In this document: positions 51,480-60,301 of the stretch, piece by piece
Position numbering within the stretch: the stretch's first letter is position 1
Layout of the letters: each line of letters starts with the position of its first letter
Assembly: GCF_038002765.1 (NCBI RefSeq)
Contig: NZ_JBBODE010000002.1
Coordinates: 1,364,001-1,428,000 of the forward strand
Direction of reading: 5' to 3'
Source: Peribacillus sp. FSL H8-0477
GTDB taxonomy: Bacteria; Bacillota; Bacilli; Bacillales; DSM-1321
Length of the DNA: 64,000 nt
The notes under the pieces: generated by a model
Seen by the model: the letters and a program-made list of their open reading frames with translations, nothing else
The model's database searches: none
Told to the model about the DNA's origin: nothing
Translations under genes and position numbers: made by a program

Positions 51480-53474
51480 ATGCTGATTGGTAAAAGAATC
51501 AACGGTCGCTATAAGCTGTTAGATATGGTTGGCGGCGGCGGTATGGCTAATGTTTACCTGGCTAGAGATATGATCTTGGACAGGGATGTGGCTTTGAAGA
51601 TTCTGCGAATGGATTTCAATAATGATGATGAATTCATTAAACGTTTCAACCGGGAAGCACAATCTGCTACCAGTTTAGTTCACCCTAATATTGTCAGTAT
51701 TTATGATGTCGGTGAAGATGGCGACATTTACTATATTGTCATGGAATATGTAAAAGGATTAACGTTAAAGCAATACATACAAAAGAACTTTCCGCTGTCA
51801 ATTGAAGAGTCCATTAACATTATGGAACAAATTACGGCAGCCATTTCCAATGCACATCATAATGGGATTATCCACCGGGATATTAAACCACAGAACATCC
51901 TAGTGGATGAAATTGGAAATGTGAAAATTACTGATTTCGGAATAGCTTTGGCTTTAAGTGCAACAAATATTACCCAGACGAATGCCGTTTTAGGATCTGT
52001 TCATTATTTATCACCCGAGCAGGCTAGAGGCGGGATGGCGAATAAAAAGTCCGATATTTATTCGTTGGGCATTGTTATGTTTGAGTTGTTAACAGGAAGG
52101 CTGCCTTTTTCAGGTGAATCTGCCGTTTCCATCGCGTTAAAGCATTTACAATCGGAAACGCCTTCGCCTAAGCGATGGAATCCTGATATCCCTCAAAGTG
52201 TCGAAAATATTATCTTAAAAGCTACCGCAAAGGATTCTTATTATCGGTATGAAAGTGTCGATGAAATGCATGAACAGATTAGGACGTCGCTTAAACCTGA
52301 ACGACTTAATGAGCCGGTTTTCGCCATACCAGAGGATCATGATGCAACGAAAGCGATACCTATTATTACAAATGATCATATGAATAGTATTGACGAAACC
52401 ATTATTAGAGGTCCTGAAAAAAATACGGCTGTTTACGATGAAGCTTCCGCACCAGTTAAATCGGTTTCGAAAAAAAAGGGCGCAAATTCAAAGAAACAGA
52501 AAAAACGTAAAAAACGGCCCTTGCTTATGATAGCTAGTCTTTTAGTGATTTTGCTTTTACTGGGGGGTTCTTTTGTGTTCTTTCCTGCATTATTCGGCCC
52601 AAAAGAAATCACGATCCCGGATCTCTCAGGAGAAGAATACGATGATGCAATCGTGGAGCTGCTTAAATCCGGACTTGAACCAGGGAAAACGATTGAATTA
52701 TCGGATGAAAAAGTCCCTCAAGAACAGGTCATTAAAACCGAACCTCGTGCGGGTAGGGTAGTTAAAGAAGGTACGACGATCGATATTTATCAAAGTACCG
52801 GAAAAGAAACCGTTACGGTTTCAGACTATATCGGCCGTAATATTGACAGTATTGAAACGTTACTGGATAAAATGGATTTTAAGAAAAGTATGATATCTGA
52901 AGAATTTGATGATAGTTCTCCAGGAACGATTCTGACACAAGTACCATCTTTGAATACAGAAGTGGTACCATCGGATACAGCTTTTGAATTCACCGTCAGT
53001 AAGGGACCGGAACAACTTCCATTAAAAAATCTTACTGAATTCAATAAAGCGGGTCTAGATGACTACGCTAAAGAAGCTGGAATAAAGGTTAACGTAAAAA
53101 GGGAAGAGTACAACGCGTCTGTTGGATTCGGCTTGGTCATTAGTCAGGAACCATCACCAGGAACAAAAGTGGAAAAAGGCAGTACCGTGAATGTCGTTCT
53201 GTCAAAAGGCAAGAAAGAAATCCCTCCTAAAAAGGTTACTAAGGAAGTTACCATAGAATATGATCCTTTAGTGCCAGGAGAAGTGCAGATAGTTAAAATC
53301 TATATAGAAGATATGAATCACAGCATGACCGAGCCAGAGGATACGATTGAGTTAACAGAGAACCGTACAGTAACTCTTGAATTCTTAGTGCCGTATGAAA
53401 AGCAGGCGGGATATAAAATCATTAGGGATGGGAGTGTTTATTTAGAAAACATTATCACCTATCCGAAAAAATAA
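51480..53474 (+). CDS. prkC: PASTA-domain Ser/Thr protein kinase PrkC
   Basis: Membrane kinase that senses muropeptides/lipid II and is involved in spore germination and wall homeostasis. It has 664 residues: kinase domain (1-~275) with GGGGMANVYLA glycine loop, HRDIKPQNIL catalytic loop, DFGIA and GSVHYLSPEQARGG activation loop with phosphorylatable threonines; a basic juxtamembrane stretch; one membrane segment (about 343-365); three extracellular PASTA domains (about 370-435, 440-510, 512-580) and a C-terminal beta domain. It is paired with prpC. Confidence 0.96.
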   Translation: MLIGKRINGRYKLLDMVGGGGMANVYLARDMILDRDVALKILRMDFNNDDEFIKRFNREAQSATSLVHPNIVSIYDVGEDGDIYYIVMEYVKGLTLKQYIQKNFPLSIEESINIMEQITAAISNAHHNGIIHRDIKPQNILVDEIGNVKITDFGIALALSATNITQTNAVLGSVHYLSPEQARGGMANKKSDIYSLGIVMFELLTGRLPFSGESAVSIALKHLQSETPSPKRWNPDIPQSVENIILKATAKDSYYRYESVDEMHEQIRTSLKPERLNEPVFAIPEDHDATKAIPIITNDHMNSIDETIIRGPEKNTAVYDEASAPVKSVSKKKGANSKKQKKRKKRPLLMIASLLVILLLLGGSFVFFPALFGPKEITIPDLSGEEYDDAIVELLKSGLEPGKTIELSDEKVPQEQVIKTEPRAGRVVKEGTTIDIYQSTGKETVTVSDYIGRNIDSIETLLDKMDFKKSMISEEFDDSSPGTILTQVPSLNTEVVPSDTAFEFTVSKGPEQLPLKNLTEFNKAGLDDYAKEAGIKVNVKREEYNASVGFGLVISQEPSPGTKVEKGSTVNVVLSKGKKEIPPKKVTKEVTIEYDPLVPGEVQIVKIYIEDMNHSMTEPEDTIELTENRTVTLEFLVPYEKQAGYKIIRDGSVYLENIITYPKK

Positions 53475-53509
53475 CACTAGCTATAATAATTAACTAAAGG
53501 AGTGAAGCT

Positions 53510-54391
53510 ATGCCAGAGGGCAAAATCATTAAGGCGCTCAGTGGATTCTACTATGTGCTTGATGGCAAACAAATTATCCAATGTCGAGGCAGGGGAGTCT
53601 TTCGACATAATAAAGTTAACCCCCTTGTCGGCGATTATATTGTGTATCAAGCTGAAAATCATACGGATGGGTATCTTCTTGAAGTGAAGGAACGCACCAA
53701 TGAACTCGTTCGGCCGCCAATAGCGAATGTGGATCAAGCAATTCTGGTCTTTTCAGCTGTCGAACCTGAATTCAGCACAACCCTGCTGGACCGATTCCTA
53801 GTTGCGATAGAAAATAATGAAATTGAACCGATTATATGTATCAGTAAGATGGACCTAATTTCGGAACAACAGCGGGAAACTCTCAATCAATATATGGAGG
53901 ACTATCGAAAAATTGGTTATGAGGTTGTGGCTACGTCTTCTATAACGAGTGCGGGTCTTGAGGTCTTGCTGCCATACCTTGAAGGAAAAACGAGTGTTTT
54001 TGCAGGTCAATCAGGAGTGGGTAAATCATCTCTTTTAAATGCAATCAACCCTGATCTTGATATCGAAACCAATCAAATCTCATCTCATTTAGGACGAGGT
54101 AAGCATACGACAAGACATGTTGAATTACTACCCATCGGTTCAGGTCTTGTTGCCGATACACCTGGATTTAGCTCCTTAGAATTCTTAGATATTGAATTAG
54201 AACGATTAGCGTATTGTTTCCCGGAAATCTATAAGTACGGTGAACAGTGTAAATTCCGCGGTTGTTTACATGATAAGGAACCAAAGTGTGCGGTAAAGCA
54301 GGCAGTTGAGACAGGAGATATTCCAAAATACCGTTATAAACATTACCAACAAATATTCGAAGAAATTAAAGATAGAAAGCCGAGGTATTAG
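53510..54391 (+). CDS. rsgA: Ribosome small subunit maturation GTPase RsgA
   Basis: Circularly permuted GTPase that checks the 30S decoding site late in assembly. It has 293 residues: OB fold (1-~65), then G4 SKMD, G1 GQSGVGKSSLLN and G3 DTPGF in the permuted order, then a zinc knuckle with Cys in CKFRGCLHDKEPKC. GGAG precedes the ATG. It leads rpe after 2 bp. Confidence 0.96.
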   Translation: MPEGKIIKALSGFYYVLDGKQIIQCRGRGVFRHNKVNPLVGDYIVYQAENHTDGYLLEVKERTNELVRPPIANVDQAILVFSAVEPEFSTTLLDRFLVAIENNEIEPIICISKMDLISEQQRETLNQYMEDYRKIGYEVVATSSITSAGLEVLLPYLEGKTSVFAGQSGVGKSSLLNAINPDLDIETNQISSHLGRGKHTTRHVELLPIGSGLVADTPGFSSLEFLDIELERLAYCFPEIYKYGEQCKFRGCLHDKEPKCAVKQAVETGDIPKYRYKHYQQIFEEIKDRKPRY

Positions 54392-54393
54392 AC

Positions 54394-55044
54394 ATGGTGA
54401 AAATTGCCCCCTCCATTTTGTCAGCTGATTTTGCAAAGCTGGGTGAGGAAATCCGTGATGTGGAAGCAGGCGGAGCTGATTATATTCATGTAGATGTAAT
54501 GGATGGTCATTTTGTTCCTAACATTACAATCGGACCACTGATTGTCGAGGCGATTCGTCCAGTAACGAAGCTTCCGTTGGATGTACATCTAATGATTGAG
54601 AAGCCCGATCAGTTTATCGAAGCTTTTGCCAAGGCAGGAGCCGATTACCTAACCGTACATGTGGAAGCATGCACGCATTTGCACCGGACCATTCAATTAA
54701 TTAAGTCATTTGGGGTTAAGGCGGGTGTCGTGTTGAATCCAGCTACTCCTGTATCGTCGATTCAACATGTTATTGAAGAAGTCGATATGGTGCTGCTTAT
54801 GACTGTTAACCCAGGATTCGGCGGACAGTCCTTCCTTTCTTCCGTGCTTCCGAAGATTTCAGAAGTGAAAGAACTTGCTGAGTCTGTTGGAACAGAAGTT
54901 GAAATTGAAATTGACGGCGGCGTGAATGCTGAAACGGCGAAATTATGTGTTGAACGAGGAGCAACGGTTCTTGTTGCCGGTTCGGCCATTTATAATCAGC
55001 CTGATCGTCATCAAGCGATCAAGAATATTAGAGGAACATTGTAA
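54394..55044 (+). CDS. rpe: Ribulose-phosphate 3-epimerase
   Basis: TIM-barrel enzyme of the pentose phosphate pathway interconverting ribulose 5-P and xylulose 5-P. It has 216 residues, with APSILSADF, the metal and catalytic HVDVMDGHFVPN, DVHLMI, MTVNPGFGGQ and IEIDGGVN. It is coupled to rsgA and precedes thiN, in the conserved order. Confidence 0.97.
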   Translation: MVKIAPSILSADFAKLGEEIRDVEAGGADYIHVDVMDGHFVPNITIGPLIVEAIRPVTKLPLDVHLMIEKPDQFIEAFAKAGADYLTVHVEACTHLHRTIQLIKSFGVKAGVVLNPATPVSSIQHVIEEVDMVLLMTVNPGFGGQSFLSSVLPKISEVKELAESVGTEVEIEIDGGVNAETAKLCVERGATVLVAGSAIYNQPDRHQAIKNIRGTL

Positions 55045-55124
55045 AATAATGAGCCGGTTGATAACGTGCTGTGAGTAAACAGCAGCGTATTCAACTGGCT
55101 TTTCTAGTAAAAGGAGGAATTCCA

Positions 55125-55781
55125 TTGGTAATTTACTTGATGGCAGGCGGGCCAAGTGACTTGATCCCTCATTTAGGGATGTATAAAGACAGAGAAGGGT
55201 GTATATGGGTTGGCGTTGATAGAGGGGTACAAATACTGCTTGATCATGGCATCACGCCTGCAGCGGCATTTGGAGACTTTGATTCAGTTACAGAAGAGGA
55301 ACTGGCAGTGATTCAAGAAAAACTAGATACGATTACGATCTATCCTTCTGAAAAAGATGAAACGGATCTAGAAATTGCTTTTAAGTGGGCGGTGGCGCAG
55401 GACCCCCAAGAGATATGGCTATTTGGTTCCACTGGAGGAAGAATCGATCATTTTCTTGGCAACATCCAATTATTCTTACGGGAAGAGATCTTACCGTTAC
55501 ATAATAAAATAAGTTTTTATATGGCGGATCATAAAAATCTATTGACGGTAAAAACACCGGGATCCTATTCCCTTCAGGTGATGGATGATAAAAAATACAT
55601 ATCGCTGATCCCAGTGATCGGAAATGCGGATGGCATAAGTCTGCATGGTTTTAAATATCCTTTACAAAACAGCTATCTTCCTGTGGGTTCAACTCGTTGT
55701 ATCAGCAATGAACTTATTTCAGAGATTGGTAATTATTCCTTTACTTCTGGCATATTATTGGTGATAAGAAGCAGTGATTAA
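55125..55781 (+). CDS. thiN: Thiamine pyrophosphokinase
   Basis: Converts thiamine to thiamine diphosphate, the cofactor of transketolase and dehydrogenases. It has 218 residues. The N-terminal domain has GVDRGVQILLDHGITPAAAFGDFDSV, with the acidic catalytic residues, and EKDETDLE; the C-terminal part forms the small beta domain. The frame is open from 55071, but TTG 55125 has AAGGAGG 8 bases upstream and fits the family length (214 in B. subtilis YloS). Confidence 0.92.
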   Translation: MVIYLMAGGPSDLIPHLGMYKDREGCIWVGVDRGVQILLDHGITPAAAFGDFDSVTEEELAVIQEKLDTITIYPSEKDETDLEIAFKWAVAQDPQEIWLFGSTGGRIDHFLGNIQLFLREEILPLHNKISFYMADHKNLLTVKTPGSYSLQVMDDKKYISLIPVIGNADGISLHGFKYPLQNSYLPVGSTRCISNELISEIGNYSFTSGILLVIRSSD

Positions 55782-55884
55782 TCATCACGCTTACCGCCTT
55801 ACTAAGTATGTTAATTAAAAGCAGTCTAATAAGAGGAAATCTCAATAAAGGAATGTAAGAGTGTGATTGCAGAGGAGGGGCATT

Positions 55885-55965
55885 ATGAAGTTCTATACCA
55901 TTAAATTACCGAAGGTTTTGGGAGGATTGGTTAAAGCAATGCTTGGTGCCTTTAAAAAGGGCTGA
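55885..55965 (+). CDS. spoVM: Stage V sporulation protein SpoVM
   Basis: A 26-residue amphipathic helix (begins MKFYTIKLPK, ends AMLGAFKKG) that binds the convex forespore membrane and recruits SpoIVA to start spore coat assembly. Length and position between thiN and rpmB match B. subtilis, including the proline at residue 9 that the family needs. GAGGAGGGG lies 5 bases before the ATG. It is too short to be found by length-based gene calling. Confidence 0.95.
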   Translation: MKFYTIKLPKVLGGLVKAMLGAFKKG

Positions 55966-55991
55966 AATAATAGAGAGTATCGAACTATTTG

Positions 55992-56015
55992 CACCCTGGA
56001 ACAGGGTGTTTTTTG
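55992..56015 (+). terminator. Terminator after spoVM
   Basis: The stem CACCCTG / CAGGGTG is followed by a run of six T residues. Confidence 0.8.
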
Positions 56016-56029
56016 TTGTAAAAAAAGTA

Positions 56030-56056
56030 AAAGGCATCCTAAGAAAAGGATGCCGG
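56030..56056 (-). terminator. Terminator of rpmB (minus strand)
   Basis: GGCATCCT / AGGATGCC stem with a T-rich run on the minus strand (A run at 56019-56031 on the plus strand), 4 bp after the rpmB stop. Confidence 0.8.
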
Positions 56057-56060
56057 AACA

Positions 56061-56246
56061 TTATACGCGTTCTACTTTGCCCGATTTTAGAGCTCTTGCA
56101 GAAACGTATACACGTTTAGGTTTACCATCGACTAAAATACGTACCTTTTGAAGGTTAGCACCCCATGTACGCTTAGATGAGTTCATTGCGTGAGAGCGTT
56201 TATTACCAGTACGAGTTCTTCTTCCAGTGATTACACATTGTTTCAT
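56061..56246 (-). CDS. rpmB: 50S ribosomal protein L28
   Basis: 61-residue basic ribosomal protein with [19 protein letters not shown] at the N-terminus and the [16 protein letters not shown]-terminal segment. It has one N-terminal cysteine (Cys4) but lacks the further pairs of the zinc-type paralogue, so it is the zinc-free form. It has the family length and opposite orientation to its neighbours, as in B. subtilis. GGGAGG precedes the ATG on the minus strand. Confidence 0.96.
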   Translation of the reverse strand: MKQCVITGRRTRTGNKRSHAMNSSKRTWGANLQKVRILVDGKPKRVYVSARALKSGKVERV

Positions 56247-56377
56247 GTTGATTCCCTCCTAACTACAGAAAGCTTGAGTTTTCATATTCTTTGAGTCTGA
56301 ATTGAAATACTTTAATAATTTATCATACCTCCCATGAGAATGCAATACTTCTGTAAATTACTTTCAAGAAAAAAACC

Positions 56378-56409
56378 TTGACATAACCCTTTACGAATTG
56401 AATTATAAT
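56378..56409 (+). promoter_or_regulatory. Predicted sigma-A promoter of yloU-yloV
   Basis: Perfect -35 TTGACA (56378-56383). The -10 is AATTAT with a 17-bp spacer, or a perfect TATAAT (56404-56409) with a 20-bp spacer. About 90 bp before yloU. Confidence 0.65.
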
Positions 56410-56494
56410 AATACAGTGCTACATTTGCTTTTAAAACAAAAGACAATATAGTAGAATGGTTATAGTCATAGGATTTTGGGAGGGGTACACATAT

Positions 56495-56857
56495 ATGTCT
56501 ATTGAATTAAAAACTAAATTTGGACAAATTGATATATCCAATGAGGTAGTTGCTACAGTAGCCGGCGGCGCTGCGGTTGACTGTTATGGAATCGTAGGCA
56601 TGGCCTCGAAAAAACAATTAAAAGACGGCATTGCTGAAATACTGAGAAAAGAAAACTTTACTAAGGGTGTAATCGTTCGTCAGGAAAATGATGAAGTCCA
56701 CATTGATATGTTCATCGTAGTCAGCTATGGAACGAAAATTTCAGAAGTTGCACACAATGTTCAATCAAAGGTAAAATACACCCTGGACAAAACTGTCGGA
56801 TTAGTAGTTGATTCCGTAAATATTTTTGTGCAGGGAGTTCGTGTTACGAACCCTTAA
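56495..56857 (+). CDS. yloU: Asp23/Gls24-family envelope protein YloU
   Basis: Asp23-family protein of 120 residues (ELKTKFGQIDISNEVVATVAGGAAVDCYGIVGM, then VSYGTKISEVAHNVQ). Members associate with the membrane or respond to alkaline stress in relatives; the role of YloU is not fixed. The frame is open from 56456, but ATG 56495 has GGGAGGGG 9 bases upstream and gives the family length. It is 18 bp ahead of yloV, its constant partner. Confidence 0.9.
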   Translation: MSIELKTKFGQIDISNEVVATVAGGAAVDCYGIVGMASKKQLKDGIAEILRKENFTKGVIVRQENDEVHIDMFIVVSYGTKISEVAHNVQSKVKYTLDKTVGLVVDSVNIFVQGVRVTNP

Positions 56858-56875
56858 GTCAAGGAGGAAGTTTTA

Positions 56876-58540
56876 GTGTCAATTACAAGCTTAAATGGAA
56901 GACGTTTTGCAGAGATGATCATCCAAGGTGCAAACCATCTGTCTGCAAACGCTAAACTAGTCGATTCCTTGAACGTTTTTCCGGTACCCGATGGAGATAC
57001 AGGAACGAACATGAATCTATCGATGACTTCTGGAGCAAAGGAAGTACAAAATAATGTACAAGATCATATTGGCAAAGTAGGAGTCTCTTTATCAAGAGGA
57101 CTGCTAATGGGTGCCCGTGGTAATTCTGGTGTAATTCTGTCCCAGCTTTTCCGTGGATTCTCAAAGTCAATTGAAACGAAGGCGAGTGTAAGCAGCCAGG
57201 AGTTTGCGGCAGCTTTGGAATCGGGAGTAGAAACAGCTTATAAAGCTGTCATGAAACCGGTTGAAGGTACGATTCTTACTGTAGCAAAAGATGCGGCAAG
57301 ACAAGGTGTAATCGCGGCTCAAGAACACAGCGATATAATCATGGTAATGGAAGAAATCGTTAAAGAAGCAAAAGCATCTTTAGACCGTACGCCTGATTTG
57401 CTTCCTGTGCTTAAAGAGGTAGGTGTAGTAGACAGCGGTGGTCAAGGACTTCTGTTTGTTTATGAAGGATTCTTAGCGGAATTAAGAGGCGAAGCATTGC
57501 CGGCCATTTCTGATAATTTCTCAATGGACAAACTGGTAAGTGCTGAGCACCACATTAATGTTCAGGGACATATAAACTCTGAAGATATTGTCTTTGGTTA
57601 TTGTACTGAATTTATGGTCAGGTTAGAAGGTAAGAAGACGTTTGATGAAGACAAGTTCCGTCTTGACCTAAGTGAACTTGGCGACTCGTTACTCGTCATA
57701 TCTGATGAAGAAGTCGTAAAAGTACATATTCACTCGGAACAGCCGGGGAATTGCTTAAATTACGGCCAAACATACGGAAGTCTTATTAAATTGAAAATTG
57801 ATAATATGCGTGAACAACATACCGCAATTGTTGGAGATACTCACGCTACGCTTGAAACAGAGAGTAAACCTAAAAAAGAAAAACAAAAGTTTGGAATTGT
57901 CTCCGTGGCTATGGGTTCTGGAATCAGCGATTTATTTAAAAGCATAGGAGCTACCGTTGTTATTGAAGGCGGTCAAACAATGAATCCAAGTACGGAGGAT
58001 ATTGTTAAAGCAATTGAAGAGGCTAATGCTGAAACGATTATCATTTTGCCTAATAATAAGAATATTATCATGGCAGCTCAACAGGCAAAAGATGTTGTGT
58101 CAGAACAAGTTATTGTGATTCCGTCAAAAACCGTTCCTCAAGGGATGTCTGCTTTACTATCGTTTAATCCAGCCCTAGAAGCACTAGATAATGATCACAC
58201 GATGACAGAGGCGTTAAGTCATGTGAAAACTGGACAAATTACCTACGCTGTCCGTGATACAGTTATCGACGGTCTTGAAATTGCCAATGGTGATTTCATG
58301 GGAATCGATGAAGGAAAAATCAAAGTTAAAAGTAAAGAAAAGCTTCAAGCCGCAAAAGATCTTCTGCTTGAAATGATTGATGAAGAATCAGAAATTATAA
58401 CAATCATTTATGGAGAAGATGCAAGCCAAGATGAAGTGGACGAGCTTGCGAAATTCTGTAATGCTCAATTCGAAGATGCGGAAGTAGAACTTCATAATGG
58501 AAATCAGCCGTTATACTCTTTCATATTCTCAATTGAATAA
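56876..58540 (+). CDS. yloV: DAK-family fatty acid kinase FakA-like protein YloV
   Basis: 554-residue homologue of FakA, the kinase subunit that phosphorylates fatty acids held by FakB (DegV) proteins so they can enter phospholipid synthesis. The N-terminal DhaL/Dak2 nucleotide domain has PVPDGDTGTNMNLSM and GARGNSGVILSQLFRG; a middle FakB-contacting domain and a DegV-like C-terminal half follow. The start is GTG 56876 with AAGGAGG upstream. The product feeds PlsX/PlsY, and plsX lies downstream. No fakB is in this window. Confidence 0.92.
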   Translation: MSITSLNGRRFAEMIIQGANHLSANAKLVDSLNVFPVPDGDTGTNMNLSMTSGAKEVQNNVQDHIGKVGVSLSRGLLMGARGNSGVILSQLFRGFSKSIETKASVSSQEFAAALESGVETAYKAVMKPVEGTILTVAKDAARQGVIAAQEHSDIIMVMEEIVKEAKASLDRTPDLLPVLKEVGVVDSGGQGLLFVYEGFLAELRGEALPAISDNFSMDKLVSAEHHINVQGHINSEDIVFGYCTEFMVRLEGKKTFDEDKFRLDLSELGDSLLVISDEEVVKVHIHSEQPGNCLNYGQTYGSLIKLKIDNMREQHTAIVGDTHATLETESKPKKEKQKFGIVSVAMGSGISDLFKSIGATVVIEGGQTMNPSTEDIVKAIEEANAETIIILPNNKNIIMAAQQAKDVVSEQVIVIPSKTVPQGMSALLSFNPALEALDNDHTMTEALSHVKTGQITYAVRDTVIDGLEIANGDFMGIDEGKIKVKSKEKLQAAKDLLLEMIDEESEIITIIYGEDASQDEVDELAKFCNAQFEDAEVELHNGNQPLYSFIFSIE

Positions 58541-58656
58541 TTAGTTTCCTGTCAGAAGATGAAATGAACTCCTTCTCTAAGAAGGTATGGCATTCATTCT
58601 TGCTGCTGGATTCTTATACAAACTGCTTGCCGTTTCTCAGGTAAAGTGGGAAAATG

Positions 58657-58694
58657 AACTGCAGAAGCCAAGAGGCTCTGCAGTTTTATTTTTA
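58657..58694 (+). terminator. Terminator after yloV
   Basis: AACTGCAG / CTGCAGTT with an imperfect inner stem and a T-rich end. Confidence 0.8.
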
Positions 58695-58727
58695 CCTGTT
58701 ATTCACTATGCAGTGTAGGAGGAAGTT

Positions 58728-59390
58728 ATGAAGTATAAGAGCGTTTTTGATATAATCGGTCCCGTCATGATTGGACCCTCTAGTTCTCATACAGCCGGTG
58801 CTGCAAGAATTGGAAGAGTGGCAAGAACATTATTTGGGCGGCAGCCTGAATGGGCTGTTATTTATTTTTATGGATCATTCGCTAAAACATACAAAGGCCA
58901 CGGTACAGATGTTGCAATTGTCGGGGGTCTGCTTGATTTTGATACATTTGATGAACGAATAAAATCCTCATTTCAAATCGCTGAACAGCAAAAGATGAAG
59001 GTTGAGTTTCATGAAGAAGATGCTGTGACTGACCATCCGAATACAGCCAAAATTATTATTGGCGATTGTCAAGGTGAACTTGAACTTGTTGGGATTTCAA
59101 TTGGCGGCGGAAAAATTGAGATTATAGAGTTAAATGGCTTTGTTCTGAGGTTGTCAGGTCATAATCCAGCGATACTAGTCGTACATGATGATCGATTCGG
59201 AGCTATTGCAAACGTATCTAATATCTTGGCCAAACATGAAATTAATATTGGTCAAATGGATGTATCTCGTAAAGAAAAAGGAAAAATGGCGTTAATGACC
59301 ATTGAAGTGGATCAAAATATCGGTGATGATGTTCTCCGGGAAATTGGTGAACTAGCCAATATTACTCAGGTTGCCAAAATTGTCGATTAA
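58728..59390 (+). CDS. sdaAB: L-serine dehydratase, beta subunit
   Basis: Small subunit of the iron-sulfur serine deaminase that makes pyruvate and ammonia. It has 220 residues: catalytic-domain motif GPSSSHTAGAARIG near the N-terminus and an ACT domain at the C-terminus (HDDRFGAIANVSNILAKHEINIGQMDVSR). GGAGG lies 5 bases before the ATG. The alpha subunit follows after 26 bp. Confidence 0.95.
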   Translation: MKYKSVFDIIGPVMIGPSSSHTAGAARIGRVARTLFGRQPEWAVIYFYGSFAKTYKGHGTDVAIVGGLLDFDTFDERIKSSFQIAEQQKMKVEFHEEDAVTDHPNTAKIIIGDCQGELELVGISIGGGKIEIIELNGFVLRLSGHNPAILVVHDDRFGAIANVSNILAKHEINIGQMDVSRKEKGKMALMTIEVDQNIGDDVLREIGELANITQVAKIVD

Positions 59391-59416
59391 ACAATAAGAA
59401 GAAGGGAGGATATATT

Positions 59417-60301
59417 TTGTTTCGTAATGTAGCAGAATTAGTAGAATTAGCACAAACACAAAATAAAAAAATATCCACCATTATGATAGAACAGGAAGTT
59501 GAAGTTACAGGGAAGACGAGAGAGCAAATTCTTTCTCAGATGGAAACAAATTTGGATGTAATGGAAAAAGCGGTTGAACGTGGTTTGCAAGGTGTACGTT
59601 CCGTATCGGGTTTAACAGGTGGAGACGCTGTTCTTTTACAAGAATATATTAAAAAAGGTACCTTCCTTTCGGGTGAAATTTTACTCGATGCGGTAAGTAA
59701 AGCTGTTGCTACAAATGAAGTAAATGCAGCGATGGGAACGATTTGTGCGACTCCTACAGCTGGATCAGCGGGTGTTGTTCCGGGAACATTATTTGCAGTT
59801 CAAAGAAAATTAAATCCAACTAAAGAACAAAAAATTGAATTCCTCTTTACAGCAGGAGCATTTGGGTTTGTTGTAGCCAATAATGCATCGATTTCCGGCG
59901 CAGCAGGCGGATGCCAAGCGGAGGTCGGGTCGGCAGCAGGAATGGCAGCAGCGGCCATTGTAGAAATGGCAGGAGGCTCTCCTGCTCAAAGTGCGGAGGC
60001 AATGGCCATTACCCTGAAAAACATGTTAGGACTTGTCTGTGATCCAGTTGCAGGACTTGTTGAAGTACCATGTGTGAAACGAAATGCTATGGGGGCGGCA
60101 AATGCTATGGTTGCAGCTGATATGGCATTAGCAGGAATTACCAGCAGGATTCCGTGTGATGAAGTTATTATCGCCATGTATGAAATAGGTCAATCGATGC
60201 CTTCAGCTTTACGAGAAACAGCACAGGGAGGGTTAGCGGCAACTCCGACTGGCCGAGCTTTGGAAGCTAAGATATTCGGTCTGCCGCTTCTGAAGAAATG
60301 A
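59417..60301 (+). CDS. sdaAA: L-serine dehydratase, alpha subunit
   Basis: Large subunit of serine dehydratase, 294 residues, holding the [4Fe-4S] cluster. Cluster cysteines are seen in GGCQAEVG, LVCDPVAG and VPCVKRN; CATPTAGSAG and MAITLKNMLG are also typical. The start is TTG 59417 with AAGGGAGGA upstream. The stop overlaps the recG start (ATGA), coupling an amino acid catabolic gene to a DNA repair gene as in B. subtilis. Confidence 0.95.
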   Translation: MFRNVAELVELAQTQNKKISTIMIEQEVEVTGKTREQILSQMETNLDVMEKAVERGLQGVRSVSGLTGGDAVLLQEYIKKGTFLSGEILLDAVSKAVATNEVNAAMGTICATPTAGSAGVVPGTLFAVQRKLNPTKEQKIEFLFTAGAFGFVVANNASISGAAGGCQAEVGSAAGMAAAAIVEMAGGSPAQSAEAMAITLKNMLGLVCDPVAGLVEVPCVKRNAMGAANAMVAADMALAGITSRIPCDEVIIAMYEIGQSMPSALRETAQGGLAATPTGRALEAKIFGLPLLKK